Below the pieces are notes generated by a model. The model had not been told where the DNA came from. It saw only the letters and a program-made list of their open reading frames with translations, and ran no database searches. This document shows positions 8,626 through 18,141 of a stretch of DNA of 64,000 bases, in pieces. A program made the translations under genes and the position numbers. Position 1 is the stretch's first letter. Every line of letters starts with the position of its first letter. Where the stretch lies: positions 62,001-126,000 of the forward strand of contig NZ_FOBD01000016.1 of the NCBI RefSeq assembly GCF_900109515.1, read 5' to 3'. Source of the stretch: Paenibacillus sp. OK003 (GTDB lineage Bacteria; Bacillota; Bacilli; Paenibacillales; Paenibacillaceae).

Positions 8626-9756
8626 TCAATATAGGCCACGATCATACGTCTGGGGCTGCCTTGGTATGCGCGAATTCTGCTCCAGCAGCAGACGTCCGTA
8701 AGCCATCGGTTGCCGATAGCTGGCTTTCCAAGTCTCCGTCATGCCGGCCTTGTGGAAACCGTAGCGCTGATCCCTTCCGTTGCATTCGATAAAATAAATC
8801 TGGCCCTTCTCTGTGATCCCCAGATCAAGTCCGAGGTCCGCAAGATGAGGCAGGCTTGAAGCCAGCGTCCGTGCGATGCGGAGCCCGACAGACCGGATTC
8901 TGGCCTCCAGTTCAAGTGCATGCCAGTCGGTTGCGTGCAACTCAAGGGCTTCGGCCAGCGTCATGACTCTGCTGCCTTGGGCGATATTGGTGACAAATGT
9001 ATGCGCTGGAGCCACTTTGGCGAATATCCCGGTGATCCCCCACAAACCGTCAATTCCACGTTGCACGGATACCCGCAGATCTACAGGTCTTCCTTCATAA
9101 CGAACCAGAGGTATGCGCTCTTCAATGAGATAAGCATGCCGGAAAATACGGCGCAGGGTGGCTGATGGCAGTTCTCCCTTATTCAGTCGAAAGGTAGCCC
9201 ATCCCTTGCGTGAAGTCCTTGTCTCACATGTCAGTTTCCATTGACCGTCCTTTTGGAATACCCGCATAATGCCGTGACCGATGCTTCCGCTGCATGGCTT
9301 GATCACCAGATCATCATATTGTTCCATCATATATGCCAAAGAATCAGGTGTAGCTTTGACCGCACGGGGGAGATGTTGTCTGAGACCGGGGTCCTGATAA
9401 AGCATCTCGTGAATGTGGTCTTTGCGGTAGCGATTGCGCACATTGTATACCTGTATGCCCTGCAATAGCAGTTTGGTCACCTGATGCTGCTCCGAACGGC
9501 GAAGCTGGAGGGCCCGGTTATGAATAACGGAAGGCAATGGCATTCTTTGACGAACGTATATGCCCTCTTTTTTTACATAAGCCATACAGGTTTTGGTGTC
9601 CGAATCCACGTCTTCCAGCCGCAAAAAACAAGGGGTTAATCCATAACAGGCCGCTGCCTGTTCAACATTCGCGAGTGATTCCTGACCCGTCCTTCCAGCA
9701 GGTATCCCCCGGTACATGCGTGAATCGAACAGAATACCGATCGTTTCTTGTAGCAT
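8626..9756 (-). CDS. YheC/YheD-family endospore coat-associated ATP-grasp protein
   Basis: A 376-residue protein of the YheC/YheD family, known in B. subtilis as spore coat-associated proteins of unresolved function. Family features include ILFDSRMYRGIP near the N-terminus, the ATP-grasp stretch DLVIKPCSGSIGHGIMRV, and the metal-binding end with FIECNGRDQRYGFHKAGM. ATP-grasp enzymes join a carboxylate to an amine or thiol; the substrates here are unknown. AAGGAGGAACGGTC sits before the ATG at 9756; the extra upstream frame to 9867 has no site. It diverges from the giant repeat-protein gene, with a palindrome between them, which places a spore-associated gene at the edge of the glycan locus. 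Confidence 0.8.
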   Translation of the reverse strand: MLQETIGILFDSRMYRGIPAGRTGQESLANVEQAAACYGLTPCFLRLEDVDSDTKTCMAYVKKEGIYVRQRMPLPSVIHNRALQLRRSEQHQVTKLLLQGIQVYNVRNRYRKDHIHEMLYQDPGLRQHLPRAVKATPDSLAYMMEQYDDLVIKPCSGSIGHGIMRVFQKDGQWKLTCETRTSRKGWATFRLNKGELPSATLRRIFRHAYLIEERIPLVRYEGRPVDLRVSVQRGIDGLWGITGIFAKVAPAHTFVTNIAQGSRVMTLAEALELHATDWHALELEARIRSVGLRIARTLASSLPHLADLGLDLGITEKGQIYFIECNGRDQRYGFHKAGMTETWKASYRQPMAYGRLLLEQNSRIPRQPQTYDRGLY

Positions 9757-10155
9757 GACCGTTCCTCCTTCAATGTTATCGCGACCATGGATCGTCCATC
9801 CATAGAATGCCGGCCTGTCACCGCATGGTTGGACATCACGATAACGCATGCCGGAATTATGATGCATCGATATGCATCACATCAACGTGTTCTCATATGA
9901 GCCTTCTATATAACTTGGAGTTATGCAAAATGCTTACACGATATCGTATGACAATGCCGGGGCAGGGGCGTGGACAGCCGCCTTACATATACGCATGGGT
10001 ACAGCCTATTTCAGGTAGGGACAGTTCGATTATTCATGTCTTTAAGCTTGTGCATCGATGCAATGTAACCCAGCAAAGTCATGAATTACAGTGGCAGATG
10101 CCCATACTGACGCATATGATGCCGGAGACGAACGTGAGAGGAAGGAGCAAGCTGC
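9757..10155. promoter_or_regulatory. Divergent intergenic region with a palindrome
   Basis: About 400 bases between two diverging genes. TGATGCAT (9860-9867) and ATGCATCA (9872-9879) are perfect inverted arms around CGAT. CATATGATG at 10113-10121 resembles the sporulation -10 CATANNNTA with one mismatch and lies 35 bases before the ATG of the repeat-protein gene. No convincing sigma-A promoter was seen. Confidence 0.35.
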
Positions 10156-13100
10156 ATGAGTAAAAAAGGCAAAAAAAAGGCTCCAACGCCGAAGCTGCGG
10201 CATGTGAGCCCCAAATTTAAAGAATTGGAACTAACCGAGCGCCGTGTAGGATCATTAAATTCAGGCCTGACTCCTAAGAAGGAAGAACGTCTGACTACAC
10301 ATGCACCGGTACCGAGAGCGATTCAACCCATAGAAGAGCATTCTTCGGAATCCGTGGAGCTCCGTTTACCTGAGAATCAACCGGAACCCACTCTCCAAGT
10401 GGATGCAGTACAACCGCAGCATGATACTGCTGCTGTAGAAAACAGGAGTGCTGGCAGTTCGGAGAAGCAGCTTCAGGTGAGCAGTGTAGTTCCCGCGGCT
10501 CCCGTTTCCCCGGAAGAGCAGACCAACAAAGAAGTAACAGCTCAGGACCGACTGAAGATTCTGAATCAGAATCAAATGCCGGGTCATACGGGACACTTCA
10601 TCTATACGGATGACCTGAGTGAGTTTGCCGTTACAGAAAGCAGGCTGGCCCCGTTCTCCGTAGATGCCTCCAAGCTGAAGCCGGGAGCCGTTGGCAGCGA
10701 AGCGTTACAGGATTATGCCGTGACCAGCATTCACATTGCAGACGGTGCCATCGTTTCCGCCAAGCTTGCGGAAGCCTCCGTCTCCGAAGAACATCTGGTC
10801 GATGGTTCGGTGTCCGGTCACAAAATACGTAATGCGTCGATTGCAGGCGATAAAATCAGGGATGGCAGCATCACATCGCAGAAGCTGGGCAATCAGGTTA
10901 TTGATGCGGCCAAGATTGCCGATGGCTCCATCGGCACCAGACATCTCAGCCGTATGCTGGTGACGGAAGAGTTAATCAAAAATCATGCCGTTACTGGCGA
11001 TAAGATTGCGATCAGCGGCGTGGACACCCGGCATCTCTCTGGCGGGGCAGTGCATACATCGAAGCTGGCTGACGATGCGGTTACAACGGCCAAAATCCGT
11101 GAAGGTGCGGTGACGGGCAGCAAACTGGAAGAGAAGTCTATCGAAGCACGCCATATCCAGCCGGGAAGCGTCAAACAGACCCATCTGGCAGAAGGGGCAG
11201 TAGGACGTTCGCAATTGTCTGGGGGAAGTGTCGGAAGTGAACAGATTGAAGATGGGGCGATAAGAACAAGTCATATTGCTGAAGGTTCAATTAATGGAAG
11301 ACATCTGGTGGATGGTTCCATTGGTTCAACACAGATCCGTGCGCATGCAGTGAGAAGTGAACAGATCGGCAATGGGGAAGTGCAAAGCGAACATCTGGCT
11401 GACGGTGCCGTGACCAGCAGCAAGCTGGCAGACCAGTCGGTAGGTACTGCGAAAGTGCTCGAACAGTCGATTACGGCCTCCAAAATTGCCGACCAGAGTA
11501 TTGTTGCTTCCAAGATTGCGGATGAGGCTGTGCAGGGAAAACATCTTGCCAAAGGAGCAATCCGTGCGGAACACATCGCCAACCGGGGAATAACACCTGT
11601 ACATGTAGACAATGCGGCTATTCATTCCATTCATATTGCAAGTGGCAGCATTGAGGCAAGTCACTTATCAACCGGAAGTGTGTCCGGTGACTCCCTCGCA
11701 GATGGAGTGGTATCCGCTCGTCATCTGGCAGACTCGGCAGTGGGTACGCATGAATTACAGGATGGTGCTATTACAGAATCCAAACTCGCAGATGGAAGTG
11801 TGACGGCAGAGAAACTTGGAACGGCTTCGGTTGGAAGCAAAGCGATCGCTCCGGGAAGTGTGGTATCATCGCATCTGGCGAACGGTGGAGTCACAGGTAC
11901 ACATCTGGCTCCAGGCAGCGTAGGCTCCGAGGCACTGCGACCTTATGCAGTGAAATCTGAGCATTTGACAGAACATGCAGTAGGTGTACCCCATCTTCAG
12001 CCGGGCAGTGTTGAAACAGAAGCCATTGCACGGGCCGCAGTTACCGCAGACAAATTGGCACCTGGCAGTGTAACTTCAGCCCATTTGGCTGGAGGGTCCA
12101 TTTTTCCACCTCATCTTACAGATCATGCGGTTACCTCCCCTAAGCTCTCACCAGAGAGTGTTGGTACGGATAAATTGGCAGATTTGGCTGTCACATCTGC
12201 CAAACTCGCAGACGGTAGTGTGATTTCAACCAAGATTCTGGCCGAAAGCATTAACGCCAAGCATATCCCTGCCGGAACCATTCGCGGTTATCACCTGAAA
12301 CAGCATGCCGTTTCACTGGAACATTTGTCGGAGGAAGTGCGTTCACCAGAATTATTTGCCGATGGTAGTATTACAGGTAACAAATTACGGCATGGCTCCG
12401 TGACAGCAGACCATCTGACAGCAGACTCGGTATCTGGAACTGAATTACAACGGGCAGCCGTAGGTAGCGCGCATCTGCAGCCATCCGCTGTACAATCCGT
12501 TCATCTGGCTGAAGGTAGCGTGAAAACTGATCATCTGGGTTCACTGGTGGTAAACTCCCAGCATCTGAAGTCCGACATTATTCATGGAGAGCATATTGCC
12601 GAACAGGTGATTACTTCTCATCATCTGGCTCCAGGATCTGTTGAAACGGATCATCTTGCACCTTTATTGATTACTGCTGCGCATCTGCAGCCGGGGCTAA
12701 TCAGTGGTCTGCATCTTCAGGCAGAGTCAACAAGTGCTGTTCACCTGCAGCAAGGAGCAGTGCATTCCCGTCATATTCAAGATGGTTCGATTCTTCCTCA
12801 TCATATTCAAGAGCGAAGCATCGGCACATCTCATCTGGAAGAAGAAGCGGTAAGTTCGATTATAATACAGGCAGAATCGGTAACCCGATCCAAACTTGCC
12901 AACGGCAGTGTAGATGGCAGCAAATTAGCCGAGGGTGCAATATCGGGTAATCATATCGCTGACGAAAGCGTGCAATCCCGCCATATCCAGGAGGGAGCGA
13001 TCTTTGCTAAACATATTCAAGAGCAAAGTATTGGCACATCCCATCTGGAACAAGAGTCGGTAAGTTCGTTTCATTTACAGAATGGGTCCGTAACGAGTGT

Positions 13101-14622
13101 CAAGTTGGCTGACGGCAGCATTAACGGTAGCAAATTGCTCGAAGGTACGATATCGGGTAACCATATCGCCGACGGAAATGTGCAATCCCGCCATATCCAG
13201 GGGGGAGCGATCTTGGCTGATCATATTCAAGAGCGAAGTATTGGCACATCCCATCTGGAAGAGGAAGCCGTAAGTGCTATTCATTTGCAGAATGGGTCCG
13301 TGACGGGTGTGAAATTAGCTGACGGTAGTGTAAGCAGTAGCAAATTGCTTGAAGATACGGTGTCGGGCGCCCATATCTTATCCGAAAGTGTGGAATCCCG
13401 CCATATCCGAGAAGGAGCAATTCTTGCTGATCATATTCAAGAACGTAGCATCGGCACATCCCATCTGGAAGAAGAGTCCGTAAGTGCGACTCATCTGCAA
13501 AATGGATCAGTAACGATTGCCAAACTGGCAGATGGCAGTGTAAGCGGCAGCAAGCTGCTTGAAGGTGCGGTATCGGATATTCATATCGCAAACGAAAGTG
13601 TACAATCTCACCATATTCAAGAGGGAGCGATCCATGCTGATCATATTCAAGAGCGCAGCATTGGGATATCCCACCTGAAAGCGGAATCGGTAACTGGAAT
13701 TCATTTGCAAAATGGTTCAGTCACAAGCGCCAAATTGGCCGACGGCAGTGTGAACGGCAGCAAACTGGCCGAAGGCACGATCTCATCCGCACATCTTGCT
13801 GACCGTGCCATTGATGGAAGCAAACTTAGTGAGCAAAGCATTACATCCAGTCATCTGAATGCGGGAATTGTCGGTACTGCGCATTTAAGCGAAGAGATCT
13901 GGAACGCTATTCGACAGGTCAGCGGAGAGACGCTGGAGCAGCTGGAAGCGTCGAAACGACAGGAGGCACTGCTGCTGGAAATTGAGGCTGAACAACAGTC
14001 TCAGGCAGCCCTTTTGAATGAGCTGACTATAGAGGGATTAGAAGAGTTAGAGGCGACACAGGACATCCAAATATCGGATCAAGAGCCGGGCGAACAACAA
14101 GAGCAGTTGGGTCAGACGGAGCAGTGGATTGAGTCGTTGGCAGATTTATTGACGACAGATGATACAGCTCAGGCTAACACTAACACGAATCCGTCTTATA
14201 TCGATCAGCCACAAGAGACTGGCAATAGTGTAGAGTATAAGCTCGATCCTCAATCGGTTACGCAGGAACATTTGTGTGATGAGGCAGTGGGCAGCGATCA
14301 GCTGCAATCCGGAGCTGTTCAGGCCAAACACCTGGCATTCCAGCCTGTGCGGAGTGTCGGCCGTCAGCCTGTGGTGCAGCAGTTCGGTATGGAGGCCTTT
14401 ATATTGCCTGAGGATGAACAGTGCGTGGAAGTAACGGTAGCCTTCGAGGAGTCGTTTATATCGGAGCATTATGTGATTGTCGCCATGTGTAATGATCGGG
14501 GATTCCAGGTGTCGCTCCTCTCCCAGAGTGAGGATGAAGCCGTACTGGAAGTGTCACGAACTACGGGCTCCACACACACCTACGGATTGTTGTCATGGAT
14601 TGCCGCTGGGCCTTCCGTGTAA
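10156..14622 (+). CDS. Giant decapeptide-repeat surface protein, probable spore glycoprotein scaffold
   Basis: A 1488-residue protein with no signal peptide. Residues 1-150 are basic then polar and disordered (MSKKGKKKAPTPKLRHV). Residues about 155-1245 are about 109 tandem ten-residue units of the type GSVxSxHLAD, with hydrophobic residues at fixed places and many Ser/Thr, as expected for a beta-solenoid or trimeric fibre. Residues about 1245-1350 are Glu/Gln-rich and probably coiled coil. A few more repeats follow, then an 85-residue globular end finishing in SWIAAGPSV. This recalls the so-called WIAG-tail end of Paenibacillus repeat proteins, from memory only. GAGAGGAAGGAGC precedes the ATG. 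With glycosyltransferases and a spore-coat gene around it, a glycosylated spore-surface filament is the best guess; phage-fibre-like proteins carry similar repeats. Confidence 0.75.
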   Translation: MSKKGKKKAPTPKLRHVSPKFKELELTERRVGSLNSGLTPKKEERLTTHAPVPRAIQPIEEHSSESVELRLPENQPEPTLQVDAVQPQHDTAAVENRSAGSSEKQLQVSSVVPAAPVSPEEQTNKEVTAQDRLKILNQNQMPGHTGHFIYTDDLSEFAVTESRLAPFSVDASKLKPGAVGSEALQDYAVTSIHIADGAIVSAKLAEASVSEEHLVDGSVSGHKIRNASIAGDKIRDGSITSQKLGNQVIDAAKIADGSIGTRHLSRMLVTEELIKNHAVTGDKIAISGVDTRHLSGGAVHTSKLADDAVTTAKIREGAVTGSKLEEKSIEARHIQPGSVKQTHLAEGAVGRSQLSGGSVGSEQIEDGAIRTSHIAEGSINGRHLVDGSIGSTQIRAHAVRSEQIGNGEVQSEHLADGAVTSSKLADQSVGTAKVLEQSITASKIADQSIVASKIADEAVQGKHLAKGAIRAEHIANRGITPVHVDNAAIHSIHIASGSIEASHLSTGSVSGDSLADGVVSARHLADSAVGTHELQDGAITESKLADGSVTAEKLGTASVGSKAIAPGSVVSSHLANGGVTGTHLAPGSVGSEALRPYAVKSEHLTEHAVGVPHLQPGSVETEAIARAAVTADKLAPGSVTSAHLAGGSIFPPHLTDHAVTSPKLSPESVGTDKLADLAVTSAKLADGSVISTKILAESINAKHIPAGTIRGYHLKQHAVSLEHLSEEVRSPELFADGSITGNKLRHGSVTADHLTADSVSGTELQRAAVGSAHLQPSAVQSVHLAEGSVKTDHLGSLVVNSQHLKSDIIHGEHIAEQVITSHHLAPGSVETDHLAPLLITAAHLQPGLISGLHLQAESTSAVHLQQGAVHSRHIQDGSILPHHIQERSIGTSHLEEEAVSSIIIQAESVTRSKLANGSVDGSKLAEGAISGNHIADESVQSRHIQEGAIFAKHIQEQSIGTSHLEQESVSSFHLQNGSVTSVKLADGSINGSKLLEGTISGNHIADGNVQSRHIQGGAILADHIQERSIGTSHLEEEAVSAIHLQNGSVTGVKLADGSVSSSKLLEDTVSGAHILSESVESRHIREGAILADHIQERSIGTSHLEEESVSATHLQNGSVTIAKLADGSVSGSKLLEGAVSDIHIANESVQSHHIQEGAIHADHIQERSIGISHLKAESVTGIHLQNGSVTSAKLADGSVNGSKLAEGTISSAHLADRAIDGSKLSEQSITSSHLNAGIVGTAHLSEEIWNAIRQVSGETLEQLEASKRQEALLLEIEAEQQSQAALLNELTIEGLEELEATQDIQISDQEPGEQQEQLGQTEQWIESLADLLTTDDTAQANTNTNPSYIDQPQETGNSVEYKLDPQSVTQEHLCDEAVGSDQLQSGAVQAKHLAFQPVRSVGRQPVVQQFGMEAFILPEDEQCVEVTVAFEESFISEHYVIVAMCNDRGFQVSLLSQSEDEAVLEVSRTTGSTHTYGLLSWIAAGPSV
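12771..13820 (+). repeat. Five 210-bp tandem higher-order repeats inside the giant gene
   Basis: The same codons (for example CCATATCCAG or close variants) recur at 12771, 12981, 13191, 13401 and 13611, exactly 210 bp apart. Each copy encodes seven ten-residue units, 70 residues. The DNA is much more alike here than in the rest of the repeat region, which points to recent expansion by unequal recombination or slippage. Confidence 0.85.
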
Positions 14623-14690
14623 GATTAGCGCGATCATGTGTCCTCATCCAAGACATCTGTAGACGAATGATTTCACATGTTTAAATAGAC

Positions 14691-14728
14691 AAAAGCGGTT
14701 CCCGGTTATGTCCGGGACACCGCTTTTT
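14691..14728 (+). terminator. Intrinsic terminator of the repeat-protein gene
   Basis: AAAAGCGGTTCCCGG pairs with CCGGGACACCGCTTTT with one bulge and a 6-base loop, then a T tract. It lies 70 bases after the stop codon. Confidence 0.85.
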
Positions 14729-14805
14729 TTCATATATAAGCTTGCTCCGTTCGGACGATGAGGGGTGCCTGAACGATTTAATATGAGTTCAACAACGAAT
14801 GATTC

Positions 14806-16371
14806 TTACAGTCCTACAGCTTGATAAGCTTTGGTAATTGCAGTAGCTTCAGCAGAAGTCGCTCCGTACAGATCTTTAGCGGCTTGGATTGTCGCTGTTT
14901 TGGCAGCAGCAAATTTGGATGTAGGCGTCAGATAGTTCACGAGTGTGCTGTAGAAGATTTGAATGGCTTTATCACGCCCGATTCCTGTTACAGTCACACC
15001 ATTATGTGTGCCGCCTTGGGCTGCAAGATAGTAGGCTTTGTTGATGATACCGCTGTTAGTATGAACGCCTCCGTTGTCCGCTGTTCCAGTATAACGGTCA
15101 GCGTATTTGTCAGGTTGTCCATACAATGTAGGGTTGGATAGGGAGCGCAGTGCATCACCTGCAATGTTAGGGGTGTAGACATCGTCGCCAAGCAACCAGT
15201 TTTTGCTTTGGATCGTATTTCCGAAAATATCAGCGAAGGCTTCATTTAATGCACCTGGCTCATTGCGGTACTCCAGATTGGCTGTATACTCAATGACACC
15301 GTGAGTCAATTCGTGTCCTACTACATCCAGATCACCAGATAGAGAACGGAAAGTCGTTCCATCACCGTCACCAAATACAATCTGTACTCCGTTCCAGAAG
15401 GCATTGTTGTAGTTGGAGCCGTAATGCACAGTGGATTTAATGAGCAAACCGTTGCCATTAATACCGTTGCGGTTGAATTTGTTTTTGTAGAAATCATACG
15501 TGGCAGCAGCATGGGCGTGGGCATCTACGCCTGCACGATCAGTCCATACGTTATCGGAATCTGTCAGGAGTGTACCTGGAATGGAGGAACCATTGTTTGC
15601 AGTGTAGGTTTCAATCCCATTCCCGCGAGTCGTATCTTTCAGTTGGAAGGTACTGCCGGATTGGGTAGTTGTAAGGGTTTTGGTATCACCAAGTACACCT
15701 GTACCCGTTCCTGTTGCGAAGTTGATGAGGTCATATTGAGATACGATACTGCCGTCAACGGCATTTACGAAATATTTGGTACGCAATGGGGCGGGATCCA
15801 GCACATTGACTTCCGTAATGTAAACAAGGTAGGTTTGGTCATCTTCCTCGTTGTGGTAAATGTTTAGTTCCGCTTCAGGGGTTTTCTGTGGTTCGCCAAG
15901 CTCTCCAACGCGGGAAGTGGCTTCCTCCGATGCAATCTTGATCGCATCTTCTGCACTGATTTCAGCGACACCGTCATTAGGGATGGCTTGTTCTTCAACC
16001 GGTGGGAGATCTCCAAGTGCGGATGAAACCTGGCCTGTTTTGTCTAGATGGATCGTTTGCTCGGCACCGTAGACTGGAATTCCCTTAATGTACTGCTTCA
16101 GGCGGAAGTGTCGTACACCAGAGGTGTCCGTAGTTCTTTTAATAATTTTGAGTTGGGATTTCACGTCGGAGTTCAGGAATTGTTCCTGTTGTCCAAGGAA
16201 ATTGAAGATCGTTTCGTCAGAGCCGCTGTTCAACGGGATACCCTCCTCAGAGGCATATGGGGCCTGCAATGGAATGGACTGATCAGACAATGGAGCTGCA
16301 GCAGCAGAAGATACGGAAGCGAGCAAAAGAGCTCCTCCAAGTATTGTTGGCATAACTTTAGCAAATTTCAT
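14806..16371 (-). CDS. Secreted neutral metalloprotease, M4 family (bacillolysin)
   Basis: A 521-residue pre-pro-enzyme. Residues 1-24 are a Sec signal peptide (MKFAKVMPTILGGALLLASV, then an AAAA cleavage region). A propeptide with FTP and PepSY features runs to about residue 220 (RHFRLKQYIKGIPVYGAE). The mature thermolysin fold has HELTH at 353-357, with zinc ligands His353 and His357, catalytic Glu354, and the third ligand Glu377 in NEAFADIFG. DNGGVHTNSGIINKAYYL carries the late substrate-binding histidine region. GGGAGAGTTTACT precedes the ATG; the longer frame upstream has no site. It stands alone and may feed on or process surface proteins; nothing ties it directly to the adjacent repeat protein. 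Confidence 0.95.
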   Translation of the reverse strand: MKFAKVMPTILGGALLLASVSSAAAAPLSDQSIPLQAPYASEEGIPLNSGSDETIFNFLGQQEQFLNSDVKSQLKIIKRTTDTSGVRHFRLKQYIKGIPVYGAEQTIHLDKTGQVSSALGDLPPVEEQAIPNDGVAEISAEDAIKIASEEATSRVGELGEPQKTPEAELNIYHNEEDDQTYLVYITEVNVLDPAPLRTKYFVNAVDGSIVSQYDLINFATGTGTGVLGDTKTLTTTQSGSTFQLKDTTRGNGIETYTANNGSSIPGTLLTDSDNVWTDRAGVDAHAHAAATYDFYKNKFNRNGINGNGLLIKSTVHYGSNYNNAFWNGVQIVFGDGDGTTFRSLSGDLDVVGHELTHGVIEYTANLEYRNEPGALNEAFADIFGNTIQSKNWLLGDDVYTPNIAGDALRSLSNPTLYGQPDKYADRYTGTADNGGVHTNSGIINKAYYLAAQGGTHNGVTVTGIGRDKAIQIFYSTLVNYLTPTSKFAAAKTATIQAAKDLYGATSAEATAITKAYQAVGL

Positions 16372-17131
16372 AGTAAACTCTCCCATTCTCAATATGATTT
16401 TTTTGAAAAACAAAGGATTATGCCAATCTCGGTTGGAGTTCCGTCTGCAACTTGGGCAGCGCGGAGTGTGGGGCTGAATCTGAAACGTGGAATATGACAA
16501 GAAACGATAAGGAACAAAGTCGGCAGAGCCTGTATGCCTGTGGTTGGGCGTGTCAAAGGAGTACCGTTTATTCGGTCCAGCCATAAGGCTTAATCGTTCA
16601 TTGTGGTTCCTCTTTCAGAAGCCAGGGGTCTTGTCCACTTGCGAAGCAGAAGATGTTCTTACGGAGCCGGGGTGTTCGTTCCGGGTTCACATAAAAAATG
16701 AATTACGTATTGAACGGCATCACTCCTCTCAAGGTACATGCAACAAAGCCAAAACAGTTTCTCGTATCATCCTGCATGCATAATTTACCCAAGGTCAATT
16801 AACAGGAATAAAAAAGGGTTTTGAAGGAACGTGTGTTCCTTGTTAGGATTTTTTTGTCAATCGACTTCTTGCAACGTATATTATCACAATGTAAAAGTTT
16901 GGAAAAGATGCAATTTTAAATTTTTTTTAAAATTGTGTCTGAAGTAGGGGAGCTGTAGCATATTTCGCATATTTTGACGAATTTTGTCTAAATAAATGGA
17001 TTGACTGAGCCTGGTGGCAGATAGAACCTGCTCGGTTCAAGGACATACGCCGTTTCCACTGCTCCATGAATACATAGAATAACGTGTACTCCCTTTGCAT
17101 GCCGATGATGTACACCCGGGAGGTGACTGTG
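16372..17131. other. Long AT-rich intergenic region with two inverted repeats and a sporulation-type -10
   Basis: No convincing gene is present. AAGGAAC-GTGT-GTTCCTT (16824-16841) is a perfect 7-bp hairpin with T tracts nearby on both strands, possibly an attenuator or operator in the protease leader. CAATTTTAAA (16911-16920) and its complement (16926-16935) form an AT-only inverted repeat. CATAGAATA at 17073-17081 matches CATANNNTA and lies about 50 bases before the first glycosyltransferase gene. Confidence 0.5.
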
Positions 17132-18079
17132 TTGCAAAAACGCGGCAATACAGCTTTTTATGCAGCCAAATCAAATCTGGCACAAAGAAAAGCGCAATTA
17201 AAGAAGCATCGTTTGAAATCTGCTTACAAAAAGGGTAAAAAGGCCTATAAGTACGTAATTCCACCCGTGGAGCAAACGGAATTGCCAGCATTCGGAGCTG
17301 AGGATGCGATGAGAGAGACACGTGCACAGGATTCGACGAACTCGCATAAGCCACTGCTTTCGGTCATTATACCTGCCATGAATGAAGAGCGAACCATTGG
17401 TGCAGTCGTCCGTCAGGCGCTGCGTATATCCCGTGATGCTGAAGTGCTTGTTATTGTGAATGGTTCAACGGACGGGACGGCAGCAGCGGCAAAAAGGGCG
17501 GGCGCACAGGTGCTTCGTTATGCCGAAGCTTTGGGACATGATGGAGGAAGAAGAATCGGTGCAGCGGCAGCTCGTGGCAGGGTGCTGTTGTTCACGGATG
17601 CAGACATTCCAATTCAGGCAGAACATCTCGCGCCTTATGTGCGAGCGATTCTGGATGGGACAGATGTGGCACTTAATGATTATAACGGTCCGGTGGCTCG
17701 TATCCCTGTTCACCCTGTGGTAGAGGCCAAACATGCGCTGAACAGCATGCTTGCCAGACCTGATCTGCAAGGGGCTTCCATGACAGCTATTCCGCATGCA
17801 TTAAGTCGCAAGGCACTTGAAGTGATTGGTACGGACACACTGGAGATTCCACCGTTGGCACATGCAAAGGCGGTCACCAACGGATTGAAGGTGCGTGCCG
17901 TTCATCATGTGCCTGTAGGCAAAATGAATGCAGTTCGAGTCAAGAGACGAAAGGGGCCTGACCCGCTCAGCCAAGTGGTATGGAATGATCATCTGACAGC
18001 GATCAGATGGATAACCGATACGCTTGGCCCACGCGGAGGACATTCCGATCTGCAGCGTGTTCGTAGCCTGACGAGATGA
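17132..18079 (+). CDS. GT2-like glycosyltransferase with basic N-terminus
   Basis: A 315-residue GT-A fold enzyme that would transfer a sugar from a nucleotide donor in the cytosol or mother cell. Residues 1-50 are Lys/Arg-rich. The catalytic part has LLSVIIPAMNEERTIG, VIVNGSTDGTAAAAKRAG and the metal-binding FTDADIP. GGAGG lies 8 bases before TTG (17132) and 5 before GTG (17129); the ATG at 17084 has no site, so TTG is chosen. Its end overlaps a possible ATG of the next gene. It is a paralog of that next protein: both share a LAPYVRAI/LAPFLYAV stretch and an IPHALSRK/VPHALSRK motif. CATAGAATA upstream suggests mother-cell expression. Confidence 0.8.
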   Translation: MQKRGNTAFYAAKSNLAQRKAQLKKHRLKSAYKKGKKAYKYVIPPVEQTELPAFGAEDAMRETRAQDSTNSHKPLLSVIIPAMNEERTIGAVVRQALRISRDAEVLVIVNGSTDGTAAAAKRAGAQVLRYAEALGHDGGRRIGAAAARGRVLLFTDADIPIQAEHLAPYVRAILDGTDVALNDYNGPVARIPVHPVVEAKHALNSMLARPDLQGASMTAIPHALSRKALEVIGTDTLEIPPLAHAKAVTNGLKVRAVHHVPVGKMNAVRVKRRKGPDPLSQVVWNDHLTAIRWITDTLGPRGGHSDLQRVRSLTR

Positions 18080-18141
18080 GCATGTTGCCTGAAACAACAA
18101 AGAAAACTCGTCAAAAGATGCAGCATGCTGGAGGTGAGGAA

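Noticed and set aside
9807..10163. 118-codon open frame before the repeat-protein gene
   Set aside because: No ribosome site, His/Met/Arg-rich composition without any fold, and it covers the expected promoter region.
10625..13890. Repeats that could be mistaken for a CRISPR array or minisatellite
   Set aside because: The period is 30 bp with constant reading frame and no unique spacers; it is the coding sequence of ten-residue protein repeats.
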